Part shown: positions 22,129 through 31,340 of the stretch, in pieces
How the letters are laid out: the number at the start of each line of letters is the position of its first letter
Position numbering within the stretch: the stretch's first letter is position 1
Source of the DNA: a virus
DNA length: 31,664 nt
Direction: 5' to 3' (one strand)
Virus record (IMG/VR): IMGVR_UViG_3300047494_000267
Coordinates: 1 to 31,664 of that record
The notes under the pieces: model-generated
Told to the model about the DNA's origin: nothing
Databases searched by the model: none
Seen by the model: the letters and a program-made list of their open reading frames with translations, nothing else
Program-made: the position numbers and the translations under genes

Positions 22129-22620
22129 ATGTCCGCAACGACATCGTCCGCCCATGTTTATCGCCCCAGCACCGCGCGGCTGGTGGTGCTGGATGGTTTC
22201 GTGCCGGTACCGCGCGGCGCGGTGGCTGCGCCGCCGGTCATGCTTTCGTGGCCGGTGAAGGATCCAAACGACGTGCTCGATTACGCGGTGGATGTATCCG
22301 CGGCGGTGGCGGGCGACGATGGCGACGCGATCGCCGACGTTACCGTCTCCAGCACGCCGAACGCCAGCGGCGATCTGGTGCTGAACAGCGTCTCCATGGA
22401 TGGCACGCAGGTGATCACCTGGTGTTCCGCAGGCATCTCCGGAACGATCTACACCGTTGTGCTGGCGATCACGCTTGCCTCCGGCCGGATGGTGTCGCGC
22501 AGCATCGCGCTGCCGGTCTACAGCCTGTCGGGCGCATCGCCCACTTCCGCCGTGCTGGTCACCGATACCGGGCAGGAGCTCACCGATCAGGCCGGCAATC
22601 CCATTGTGGTGGGTAGCTGA
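22129..22620 (+). CDS. Phage fibre-tail adaptor protein
   Basis: The 163-residue, beta-rich protein has a weak ribosome binding site (GGAGACG). It shows the pattern LDYAVDVSAAVAGDDGDAIA, then VTVSSTPNASGDLVLNSVS, and TIYTVVLAITLASGRMVSRS. This pattern is typical of proteins annotated as phage fibre-tail adaptors, Ig-like modules that attach fibres to the baseplate. The name is from memory of the family. It sits four bases before the first tailspike gene, which supports its role as the docking protein for the spikes. Confidence 0.6.
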   Translation: MSATTSSAHVYRPSTARLVVLDGFVPVPRGAVAAPPVMLSWPVKDPNDVLDYAVDVSAAVAGDDGDAIADVTVSSTPNASGDLVLNSVSMDGTQVITWCSAGISGTIYTVVLAITLASGRMVSRSIALPVYSLSGASPTSAVLVTDTGQELTDQAGNPIVVGS

Positions 22621-22623
22621 ATT

Positions 22624-25179
22624 ATGCCCACCATCAATCAGTTACCTGCCGCGACTGCATCCGCCGCGACCGATGCCTTCATGTGCAGCCAGGGCGGTAT
22701 TGCGCGGCAATCCACGCTGTCGCAGATGCTGGCGTCCACCCAGCCACTGATCGCGCTGACCCAGGGTCAATTGCTCGGCCGCTTCGATGCGGGCGCGGGC
22801 CCAATCCAGCCAGTGGTGCTTGGCACTGGTCTCGCCATGGTGAACGGCACGCTGACGGCGGCTGGGCCGTTCGAAATCAGCGGCCTGCCGGCTGCAACTG
22901 TGCCAACTGCGGCGAACATTGTACCCCTCGCGCAAACGGGTGCCAATGTTGGCGCAACATACGCGCAATTCATGTCCGGCTTGCCGAACGTGACGAATAT
23001 CAATGGCAGCGGCTTGGTGGCTCAGGCCAGCGGCGCTGCCACGGCACGCACATTGGCGGCATTGTTCACCAACGCGGTGGCGGCGGAGGATTTCGGCGCC
23101 GCCGGCGACGGCGCAACCGACGACACCGCCGCGCTTACTGCCGCTCTGGCCGCGGGCCAGCCGGTGCGGTTGGGCCCGAAAACCTACTGTATCAGCGGCC
23201 AATGGACCATTACCGGTGCGGCGGCCACGTTGCTCGGCATACCAGGGCAGACCACGCTGCGCCGGCTGGGGCAATCGGGCGACGGCGCGTGGATCAGCGT
23301 GCAATCCGCCAGCTTCCACGCCGACGGCATCGCCTTCGACGCCAACACCACGATCGCCGCCGATACCTGGGCCGTGCTGGTCACGCCCGGCTGCCTGGCG
23401 GCCGATTTCCACCGCTGCACGTTTGAAAACGCGCGCGGCACCAGCATGGGCTGCGGCCTTACTTTCCAGGCGGCCTATCCGGCCGTTACGCAGCACACCG
23501 TGCGCGCCTGTGAGGCCGCCAACAACGCAGTGCACGGCATCTGGGTGCAGGCGCTGCTGACGGTGCGCGTAGATGGCTGCCGCGCGCACGATAACGGCGC
23601 CTATGGTATTTGCGTCGATTACGCCGATCCCGCGTTGGTGCAAAAGCTGGAATATTGCCAGGTGGTGAACTGCGCCGCTTGGAACAACCAACGCGGCATC
23701 TCGGTCGGCAATTTCAACGCCACCAACGCGACGCCGCCGGTGTGGGGCAATGCCAATCCAGATGCGATCTGTATTCTGGTCGCGGGCAATGTCTGTCACG
23801 ATAACAGCATCTACGGCATCGCCGCCGCGGGCCAGGCGCTTGCGGTGGCTGGCAATCAACTCGCCAACAACGGCGCGCCGGGCGGCGCAGGGATACTGGC
23901 CAACGTCGGCTACAGCCGGGTGGCCGGCAACGTGATCACCGGTGCCTCGCAATATGGTATTGATGCCGGCGGTTCGATCTTCTCCGATATTGCCGGCAAC
24001 CATGTCAGCGGCGCGGTGCATGGCATCACGCCCGGCGGCGGCCAGAGCGTGCGCGTCGCCGGCAATATGATCCAGAACTGCAACGGCTGGGCGGTGCTGG
24101 CGAACAACGTGGAGACCGACGGGCAGGGCCGCAATTTCGGCCTTGCCTGCACTGATCTGGCTATCACGGACAACTGGATCGGCTTCTCCGTCGCCAGCGG
24201 CGGGGGCGGCATTCTGTTGCTGGATAATCCGCAGAATGTGTTGGTGGCGCGCAATTGCGTGGTGGGCAGCGGTGCGGCCAGCATCGGCCAGGCGCTTTGG
24301 GCGAACACGAACGCCGCTGTCATTGTTGGCAATACCTGGAACGTCTCGCCGCGCGCCACCCTTGCCACCGGCACCGCGCCGCTCGGCGGCAATCAGATCG
24401 TGTATCCGGATCTGCTCGATGAGGTGCTGGTCACCGCTGCGTCCAACCCGGTGTCCTCGCTCATCTCGCTGCGGCAGCAGGCGCTGGCGGGACAACTCGG
24501 CTTTATTGCGGTCACCGCTGGCGGCACCGGCTATTCCGGCGCATCGGTCGCTATCTCCGGCGATGGCGCGGGGGCGGCGGCGATCGCCTATGTCAGCAAC
24601 GGCGCCGTGATCGGCATTGCGCTGACCAATGCCGGCAGCGGCTACAGCCATGCCAGCGTCACGATTACGCCCACGGGCAACGGTGCCGGCAGTGGTGCCA
24701 CCGCGAGCGCGCAAATCGGCTTGCCGTCGCTGGAACAACGCACGCTCACCGTGCGCTGTGCCGCGCCGGTGGTGTTCTCCGGCCCCGCCAGCTCCGCGCC
24801 CGCGCAGCAGAACTGGACCGATGCCAGTTTCACCGTGCCGGCGAACGCGGAGATTACCTTCAACGCCCGCGGCGGCGCCTGGTGCGCCAGCAACGTGCCG
24901 CTCGCCGACTACATCGTTCCGAGCGGCACCGGCGGCGTGATGCTGACCACGCAGAACGCGGGCGACCTTGTGTTGTCGCCCGGGGGCGCCGGCCATCTGC
25001 GCCTCGCCACCGCTACGGAGGTCACCGGCGCCACCAGCAGCATCGGCCGGGGATCGCCGGCCGGCGTGGTCTCCGCCCCGCCGGGCTCGGATTTTCGCAA
25101 TCTGAACGGCGGCGCCGGCCAAACCTATTGGATCAAGCAAACCGGCACCGGCAGCACCGGCTGGATCGCCGTCGCCTGA
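22624..25179 (+). CDS. Tailspike with pectate-lyase-like beta-helix (spike 1)
   Basis: The 851-residue protein has an N-terminal attachment segment (1-80: MPTINQLPAA..., LLGRFDAGAGPIQPVVLGTG) that is homologous to that of the next gene. A linker precedes the Pectate_lyase_3-type entry motif DFGAAGDGATDDTAAL (156-171), followed by a right-handed beta-helix of about 300 residues with repeated NNAVHGIWV / HDNGAYGICV / NNGAPGGAGILAN turns. From about 625 there are two GTGYSGASV / GSGYSHASV repeats with Gly/Ala loops. The last 150 residues (about 700-851) are a beta-rich domain ending in TYWIKQTGTGSTGWIAVA. Such spikes bind and often cleave surface polysaccharides; the catalytic residues cannot be named from sequence alone. 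Confidence 0.85.
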   Translation: MPTINQLPAATASAATDAFMCSQGGIARQSTLSQMLASTQPLIALTQGQLLGRFDAGAGPIQPVVLGTGLAMVNGTLTAAGPFEISGLPAATVPTAANIVPLAQTGANVGATYAQFMSGLPNVTNINGSGLVAQASGAATARTLAALFTNAVAAEDFGAAGDGATDDTAALTAALAAGQPVRLGPKTYCISGQWTITGAAATLLGIPGQTTLRRLGQSGDGAWISVQSASFHADGIAFDANTTIAADTWAVLVTPGCLAADFHRCTFENARGTSMGCGLTFQAAYPAVTQHTVRACEAANNAVHGIWVQALLTVRVDGCRAHDNGAYGICVDYADPALVQKLEYCQVVNCAAWNNQRGISVGNFNATNATPPVWGNANPDAICILVAGNVCHDNSIYGIAAAGQALAVAGNQLANNGAPGGAGILANVGYSRVAGNVITGASQYGIDAGGSIFSDIAGNHVSGAVHGITPGGGQSVRVAGNMIQNCNGWAVLANNVETDGQGRNFGLACTDLAITDNWIGFSVASGGGGILLLDNPQNVLVARNCVVGSGAASIGQALWANTNAAVIVGNTWNVSPRATLATGTAPLGGNQIVYPDLLDEVLVTAASNPVSSLISLRQQALAGQLGFIAVTAGGTGYSGASVAISGDGAGAAAIAYVSNGAVIGIALTNAGSGYSHASVTITPTGNGAGSGATASAQIGLPSLEQRTLTVRCAAPVVFSGPASSAPAQQNWTDASFTVPANAEITFNARGGAWCASNVPLADYIVPSGTGGVMLTTQNAGDLVLSPGGAGHLRLATATEVTGATSSIGRGSPAGVVSAPPGSDFRNLNGGAGQTYWIKQTGTGSTGWIAVA

Positions 25180-25209
25180 ACGCTGAACCCCATTCCGCAA
25201 GGGGACTTC

Positions 25210-28200
25210 ATGCCCACGATTGCTCAGCTCCCGCTCGCCACCGAAGTGAACGATACCGATGAACTGCCGCTCAGCCAGGGTGGCGTTTCGCGTTCGCTGC
25301 CGGTCGGCACGTTGCTTGCGAATACGCAGGACACCATCACGCTTGCCACCGGGTCATTGCTGGGCCGCGTCAGCCCCGGCCCCGGCGGCCCGGAATCGAT
25401 CGCGCTCGGCACCGGGCTGATCCTGCAGAACGACGTGCTGCTGGTCGATAGCACCTCGTTTCCGCTGGCCGATGAGCTGAATTTGGAAAATACGCTGCTG
25501 CTGAACGATACCAGCGGCACCGCGCAATTGATGCCGATCTCTCTGTTGCGCGGGCTGTATACGGCCGGGAGCAACATCTCCATCGATTCCAACGGCACGA
25601 TCACCTCCACACCCACCGCGGCCACCGGCAGCAGCATCGGCGCGGTGGCGGTGGGTAACGCCCTGGTCATCAACGCTTCTGGCCAGCTTTCGGTGAATGT
25701 GGGCACCGTTAGCGGCACCGTGGCGGCGGGGAACGACAGCCGTATCACCGGCGCCGAGCAAACCACCAACAAGGATCAGCCGAACGGCTATGCGGGCCTC
25801 GACAGCAACGGCCTGGTGCCGTCCGCGCTGTTGCCGGGCGGCGGCGGCTCGCCGGTGTTGAGCGTGGCCGGCCGCACCGGAAATGTGGTGCTCACCACGG
25901 CCGATATCGGTGGCCTGGGCTCGATTGCCACCCAATCGGCCGCCGCGGTGAACATTACCGGCGGCGCCGTGGCCGGTGCATCCGTAACCACGGCGAATGC
26001 CACCGCCAATCTCAGCGGCGCAGTGCCGCGCACGCTTGCCGCGCATTTCGCCGATTCGCTGAACATCAACGATTTCGGCCTCGCGCGGAACGGCACGACG
26101 GACGACAGCGCGAAGTTCGTTGCCGCCTGCCAGACCGCGATTGCGCAGCAGCTCAAGCTCTACATTCCCTCCGGCGGCCCCATCCTGCTGACCGACGCGG
26201 CACAGCAGAGCCTACAGAATATCTGCATCTATGGCGACGGCATCCGCGATTACGATAGCCCCTCCGGCTATGGTCACGAAGGCAGCCAGCTCTGGTTCAC
26301 CGGCACAACCAACACGCCGTTTCTGATCGGCGCCAACGTTCAGTTTCAGGGCGTAAACTTCTTCTGGCCTAACCAGACCGAGATCGCCACCGCCGGCAAC
26401 GGCAATCTGCCGATCGTCTATCCGCCGCTGTTCGCGCAGCAATCGCCCGCGCAGAACATCGTCTATTTCAACTTCGTCGATTGCCAGGTGACCAACTGCT
26501 ACGATTTCTTCACCGCGCTCAGCACCACAGCGGTGGTCGGTAACTGCATCTTCGAACGCTGCACCATCTACGCCATCCATAACTGCTTCACGCTCACCAA
26601 CGTGCCGGAGGTGGTGTTCATCGCCAACTGCCTGTTCACCTGGGGCGTCTATGGCACCGTGGTAAGCGTAGGCCCCACCTACAACCTGCGCAGTTTCACC
26701 AACACGCAGGGCACCTGGCTGAAGGTGGTGGGCAACGGCACCATCACCGGCCCGTCCAGCACCACGGTCGGCGGCATCATGTCGTCGAACACGTATGTTT
26801 ATGGCAGTTCGCGCGGCATCTGGCTCGCTGCCGGCACCATGGATATCTCGGCCTTCGTCAACACCAGCTTCGATACCGTGCCCACTGTGCTGCAGGGCGA
26901 TCCGGGTTGCGCAATGTTCAGCACGCGCTTTACCGGCGGCACCTGGTATCCGATCTATTTCAACCAGACCGGCGAGCCGGATACCACGGCGATTCTGATC
27001 AACAACCCTGCACCCGCCGGGGTTAATTTCAACGCCAGCTTCGCCAACATTACCATTCCATTCGTCAACGGATCGCTGGCGTCGATCACCGGCAGCAACA
27101 TATCCAACCTCTCGTTCGACGATATCCGCTGCCTCGCGCTGGGTCACACCACCGGTGGTGTTGGCCCGTATTACGGCTTTCAGTTCAACACGCCGAACGC
27201 CAACATCCGCATCGAATCGGTGGATTTCCAATCCTCCAACGCCGGCCTCAGCAACACCGGCATCCAGATCACCGCTTGCACCGGCGCCACCATCAGCAAC
27301 TGCACGTTCCGCAGCATGAGCGCGCCGATCGATGTTGAAACCACCTTGGGCAACATCGTGCTGATCGGCAACACCACCCAATCCACCCAGGGCAGTGCGC
27401 CGATCGTCGGCATCGGCACCAGCAATGTGCACGATCTGAACAACAACTGGGACAAGGCGGAGTTCGCCTATAACGGGTTCGCGCCGGCGAACTACCGCGC
27501 CGGCGCTGCCATCGGCGTTATGCCGGTCGCCTGCACGGCGGCGGCCGGCTATGTCGGCGTGCAGCCATCCGCCACCGGCACCGGCGGCGGCACCCGGTTC
27601 GGCGTCACCGCGGTCGGCACCAGTCCGGTTTCGCTGCTGACCAACGCGTTCAACGAGGAGCAATTGCGCGCCAACCGCCAGGTCTCTGCGGTTAACTACG
27701 TGGCGGTGCGCGGATCGGTTTCCGGTAGCCCCACCCTGGTCAGCACCGGCGGGGCCGACGCCAACGGCTCCATTCAGCTCACCGGCCTTTCCACCGGCCC
27801 CACCTTCCTGGGCAGCCCTGGCACCACCGGCAGTCCCATTGTGCATTACGGCGCGATGGCGGACCAAAGCTATGTCACCAGCGCGCCCGGCAACGGCTTT
27901 TCCATCACCATTCCCGCCAACTGCTCCACGCTGCTGCTGCGTCCGGTCGGTGCGCTCGCCACCGGTACCGTTATCCTGCCGGCCGCTTTGGCCGACGGCG
28001 AAAAAATCTCGATCTGGGCCAGCAAGACGATCACCGCGCTCACGGTCACCGGCGCCGCGGGCACCACCGTGAACAATGGTTTGGCGTTCCAGCTCGCCGC
28101 CAACGCATCGGTGGAATTCTTCTGGAATGCCGCCAACGCCACCTGGTTTCAGCAGCTCGGCAGCGGCACCTCCAACGGCACCATCGCATCGCAGAACGCC

Positions 28201-30969
28201 AACAACGTCGATATCACCGGTGGCGCGGTCACCGGCCTGTCGGCGCTGGAGGTCGGCACCGATGCTTCGGTCAGCGCAAGTCTGGTGATCGATAGCGCGC
28301 CCGGTTACGCGCGCCAGGTGGTCTATGAGAGCGCCAGTTCGCCGCGTTGGGTGGAAGGCGTGGAGGGCACGCCGGAGAATTCCGTCACCGCCACCACCTC
28401 GTCCAACATGCCTGCCGGCAGCAGCAACATGCCGCTGACCAGTCTGACCGGCATTTCGATCGGGATGTTCGTCAGTGTCGTGGGCATTCCCGCCGGCACC
28501 ACCGTCACCGGGTTCAACGGCGGGGCCGGCGTGCATCTGTCGCAGGCTGCCAGCGGGCTCATCAACGCCGGCGCATCCGTGCTGTTCTACACCAATGCCG
28601 GATCGGATTTCGCGCTGCTGCCCTACGACAACACCGGCGCGCCACTGGCCCCCACACTTGGGCAGCCGTTCCTGATCACCCGCGCGACCGGCTTGGTCAC
28701 CATCACCACCCTTGCGGTTACCGGCAACGCCAGCGCGCCCACGCCTGCCGCCGGCGATAATTCCACCCAGGTTGCCACAACGGCTTTCGTGGATAACGCG
28801 ATCGCAAGCACGGCGGTGCCGGCCAGCGCTGTCGGGGCGGCCAACGGCGTGGCGTCCTTGGATAGCACCGGTCATGTGCCGGCGGCGCAGTTGCCGGCTT
28901 CCGTGCAAGGGGCGCTGGATTACCAGGGCGTCTGGAACGCCGCCACCAATTCGCCGGCGCTCGCCAGCGGTACCGGCACCAAAGGGGTCTATTACACCGT
29001 TGGAACCGCCGGCAGCACCACGCTGGATGGCATCAGCCAGTGGAACCTCGGCGATCACGCCGCCTTCAACGGCGCCAACTGGGAGAAACTCGATGGTCTC
29101 GCCAGCGAGGTCATCAGCGTCGCGGGCCGCACCGGTGCGGTCACGCTCAGCACCGCCGATATCTCCGGTCTCGGCAGTATGGCGAACCAGTCGTCCACCT
29201 CCGTCGCCATCACCGGCGGCAGCGCGCAAGGCCTCAGCCTGCTGAAGCTGGGCACCGACACGGGCGGCACGATCAGCGGTTTCATCGATGCGGCCGCCGG
29301 CAGCGCGCGCCAGCTTGTGTATCAAACCGCCAGCTCCACGCGCTGGAACCTGGCCGCCACCGCAACCGCGGAATCCGGATCCAACGCGGGTTCCGATTTC
29401 ATCGTCGCTGCCTACAGCGATAGCGGCACGCTGCTCTCCACCCCGATCACGATCACCCGCGCCACCGGCACCGTCAGCTTCGCCGCCCCTCCGCTGGTGG
29501 GCACCGCGACCGCCGGCGACAACAGCGCAAAGGCCGCCTCCACCGCTTATGTCGCCACCGCGCTTGCCGGCCTCGGCAGCATGGCGAGCCAGAATGCCGC
29601 CGGTGTCGCGATCACCGGCGGCGCGATCAGCGGCGCCACCCTGTCCGCAACGTCGCTCAGCATTCCCGCGCTCACCGGCTACATGTTTGCCAACGGCAGC
29701 AGCGCGGCCACCGCCAGCGCGACGATCCCCAGCACCGCCATCACCGGCCTGGGCGGCTTGGCGAGCCAAAGCGCCTCCAGCGTTGCCATCACCGGGGGTA
29801 CCGTCAGTGGGATCACCGCGCTCACCGCCGGCACCTCCACCGGCGGCACCATCACCGCCGCGCTGAACGCCGCCGCAGCCACGCCGCGCCAGCTTGCCTA
29901 TCAAACCGCCGGCGTCACCCGCTGGAACTTGATCACGCAGGGCGATGCCGAAAGCACGACCGTCACTCTTTCAACCACCGCCGCCAGCAGTGGCACCACG
30001 CTCACCTTTGCGGCCACCACCGGCGTGGTGGCGGGCATGTCGGCCGGCGGCACGGGTGTTGGCGCCGGCACGCTGGTTGTCTCCGTGACCGGCACGACGG
30101 TAACTCTCTCGCTGGCCGCCACGGTTACGCTCGGCGAATCGATCTCGTTCTATCCAAACGCCGGCAGCACCTTTTCGGTGCGCGCCTACGACGACGGCGG
30201 CAACCTGCTCAGCACGCCGCTATCGATCGCGCGCGCTACCGGCGCCATTACGCTGCTCGGTACACTCACCACCGCCAGCTACGCGCCCATCGTGATCCAG
30301 GGGGGTTCCGCCACGCCCGGCAACAGCCGCGGTCTGGGCGCGTTCGATGGACAGCAATACCGAAGCGGCGCCGCTCAGGTGGCCAGCGGGCAATATTCGG
30401 TGGCGTTCGGCAGCGGGAATACGGTGAGCGGTTCCGCCGCCTTTGCGGCCGGCATTTCCAACACCCTTTCGGGCTCCGGCTCGCATGCGTTCGGAACCCA
30501 GGCGCGCGATTGGGGCCGTTACGGCGGCTCGGTGCTGGCCAGCGGCTACAACACCAATGCCGGCGACGCGCAGCGCTACGAGACTGTATTGCGGTCCACC
30601 AGCACCACCAGCACCGCCGTGCGGCTCACCGCCGATGGCGCGGCGGCTGGTGCCGCCAACGTGGTCGATCTGCAAAACAACCAGGTGGCGAAACTCAACA
30701 TCGAAATCGTCGGCTATAACGCCGCCGCCAACGCGGCCGCCACCTGGGTGCTGCGCGATGTGTTGCTCGCGCGCGGCGCCACCGCCTCCACCACCACGCT
30801 GTCCTCCACAACGCTCACCGCGGGCGGCAGCGTTGGCACCGTCAGCGGCTGGACTGCGCCCACCATCGCCGCGGATACATCCAACGGCGGCTTGGCGATC
30901 AATTCCGGCTACGCCGCCAGCACCACCATCAAATGGGTCGCCCGCGTCATTTCGGTCGAAGTGATGTAG
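25210..30969 (+). CDS. Giant modular tailspike/fibre (spike 2)
   Basis: The 1919-residue protein has an AGGGGA ribosome binding site. It opens with the same anchor as spike 1 (MPTIAQLPLATEVNDTDELP). A GRTGNVVLTTADIGGLG fibre motif follows at about 222-238, then the beta-helix entry DFGLARNGTTDDSAKF (about 288-303) and a helix to about 760. From about 990 to 1680 there are three related modules, each with an ASQ(N/S)-ITGG start, an ARQ(V/L)VYESAS-type middle, and an ITRATG end. Two of the three carry an insert of the GM-x-V-x-G-I-x-x-GT type. Two TAFVDNAI-like linkers and a GVWNAATNSPALASGTG segment lie between. From about 1724 the YSVAFGSGN / GSGSHAFG repeats resemble YadA-type heads, followed by a C-terminal domain shared by phage fibres. 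It probably forms a long trimeric fibre. Confidence 0.83.
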   Translation: MPTIAQLPLATEVNDTDELPLSQGGVSRSLPVGTLLANTQDTITLATGSLLGRVSPGPGGPESIALGTGLILQNDVLLVDSTSFPLADELNLENTLLLNDTSGTAQLMPISLLRGLYTAGSNISIDSNGTITSTPTAATGSSIGAVAVGNALVINASGQLSVNVGTVSGTVAAGNDSRITGAEQTTNKDQPNGYAGLDSNGLVPSALLPGGGGSPVLSVAGRTGNVVLTTADIGGLGSIATQSAAAVNITGGAVAGASVTTANATANLSGAVPRTLAAHFADSLNINDFGLARNGTTDDSAKFVAACQTAIAQQLKLYIPSGGPILLTDAAQQSLQNICIYGDGIRDYDSPSGYGHEGSQLWFTGTTNTPFLIGANVQFQGVNFFWPNQTEIATAGNGNLPIVYPPLFAQQSPAQNIVYFNFVDCQVTNCYDFFTALSTTAVVGNCIFERCTIYAIHNCFTLTNVPEVVFIANCLFTWGVYGTVVSVGPTYNLRSFTNTQGTWLKVVGNGTITGPSSTTVGGIMSSNTYVYGSSRGIWLAAGTMDISAFVNTSFDTVPTVLQGDPGCAMFSTRFTGGTWYPIYFNQTGEPDTTAILINNPAPAGVNFNASFANITIPFVNGSLASITGSNISNLSFDDIRCLALGHTTGGVGPYYGFQFNTPNANIRIESVDFQSSNAGLSNTGIQITACTGATISNCTFRSMSAPIDVETTLGNIVLIGNTTQSTQGSAPIVGIGTSNVHDLNNNWDKAEFAYNGFAPANYRAGAAIGVMPVACTAAAGYVGVQPSATGTGGGTRFGVTAVGTSPVSLLTNAFNEEQLRANRQVSAVNYVAVRGSVSGSPTLVSTGGADANGSIQLTGLSTGPTFLGSPGTTGSPIVHYGAMADQSYVTSAPGNGFSITIPANCSTLLLRPVGALATGTVILPAALADGEKISIWASKTITALTVTGAAGTTVNNGLAFQLAANASVEFFWNAANATWFQQLGSGTSNGTIASQNANNVDITGGAVTGLSALEVGTDASVSASLVIDSAPGYARQVVYESASSPRWVEGVEGTPENSVTATTSSNMPAGSSNMPLTSLTGISIGMFVSVVGIPAGTTVTGFNGGAGVHLSQAASGLINAGASVLFYTNAGSDFALLPYDNTGAPLAPTLGQPFLITRATGLVTITTLAVTGNASAPTPAAGDNSTQVATTAFVDNAIASTAVPASAVGAANGVASLDSTGHVPAAQLPASVQGALDYQGVWNAATNSPALASGTGTKGVYYTVGTAGSTTLDGISQWNLGDHAAFNGANWEKLDGLASEVISVAGRTGAVTLSTADISGLGSMANQSSTSVAITGGSAQGLSLLKLGTDTGGTISGFIDAAAGSARQLVYQTASSTRWNLAATATAESGSNAGSDFIVAAYSDSGTLLSTPITITRATGTVSFAAPPLVGTATAGDNSAKAASTAYVATALAGLGSMASQNAAGVAITGGAISGATLSATSLSIPALTGYMFANGSSAATASATIPSTAITGLGGLASQSASSVAITGGTVSGITALTAGTSTGGTITAALNAAAATPRQLAYQTAGVTRWNLITQGDAESTTVTLSTTAASSGTTLTFAATTGVVAGMSAGGTGVGAGTLVVSVTGTTVTLSLAATVTLGESISFYPNAGSTFSVRAYDDGGNLLSTPLSIARATGAITLLGTLTTASYAPIVIQGGSATPGNSRGLGAFDGQQYRSGAAQVASGQYSVAFGSGNTVSGSAAFAAGISNTLSGSGSHAFGTQARDWGRYGGSVLASGYNTNAGDAQRYETVLRSTSTTSTAVRLTADGAAAGAANVVDLQNNQVAKLNIEIVGYNAAANAAATWVLRDVLLARGATASTTTLSSTTLTAGGSVGTVSGWTAPTIAADTSNGGLAINSGYAASTTIKWVARVISVEVM

Positions 30970-31004
30970 CCGCCAAGATCGCACTCCTGCTCGAAGGAAT
31001 TTCA

Positions 31005-31337
31005 ATGGCCCTCTCGATCGCGCTCGATCTGCATAACGCCGGCGCGCCAGCGCAGTATTGGCGCATCACCCAGGCCCATCTCGACCATGCGCAGGGCCAG
31101 GCCACAGTCTGGCTGCACGGCTGGCGCGACGACGCTGCGCGCCGGCAGGGCTGCGCCCCGGTCGGTGGATTTTCATTGATCCTGCTTGCATCGGATATGA
31201 ATGGCGATCTGCATCGCGCCACCACCGCCGCGCTTTACGATGCGCTGAAGCTGCGCGCCAACGCCACCGCGGATACCCTGTTGCCGGCCTGCGCGCCGAT
31301 CGGCCCTGCCATTCTGGCTGGCGCGGTGGATTGCTGA
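31005..31337 (+). CDS. Small hypothetical protein after the tailspike
   Basis: The 110-residue protein begins at ATG 31005 behind an AAGGA ribosome binding site; an earlier ATG at 30933 lies inside the spike gene and adds an unlikely leader. The sequence is compact (ALDLHNAGAPAQYWRITQAH, then GQATVWLHGWRDDAARRQG and ATTAALYDALKLRANA). I recognise the first half as typical of small accessory proteins that follow fibre genes, but no function is known to me. It could be a fibre assembly protein or a decoration; that is inference. Confidence 0.55.
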   Translation: MALSIALDLHNAGAPAQYWRITQAHLDHAQGQATVWLHGWRDDAARRQGCAPVGGFSLILLASDMNGDLHRATTAALYDALKLRANATADTLLPACAPIGPAILAGAVDC

Positions 31338-31340
31338 TCC

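Noticed and set aside
22642-25200. An 852-codon minus-strand frame antisense to spike 1
   Set aside because: Shadow of a long GC-rich gene; the + strand shows a Pectate_lyase-type motif and beta-helix repeats.
26212-29904. A 1230-codon open frame on the minus strand antisense to spike 2
   Set aside because: It mirrors the codon bias of the + strand gene (GCC/ACC/GGC codons read as GGC/GGT/GCC), is full of Gly/Arg/Ala without domains, and the + strand protein has clear domain structure.
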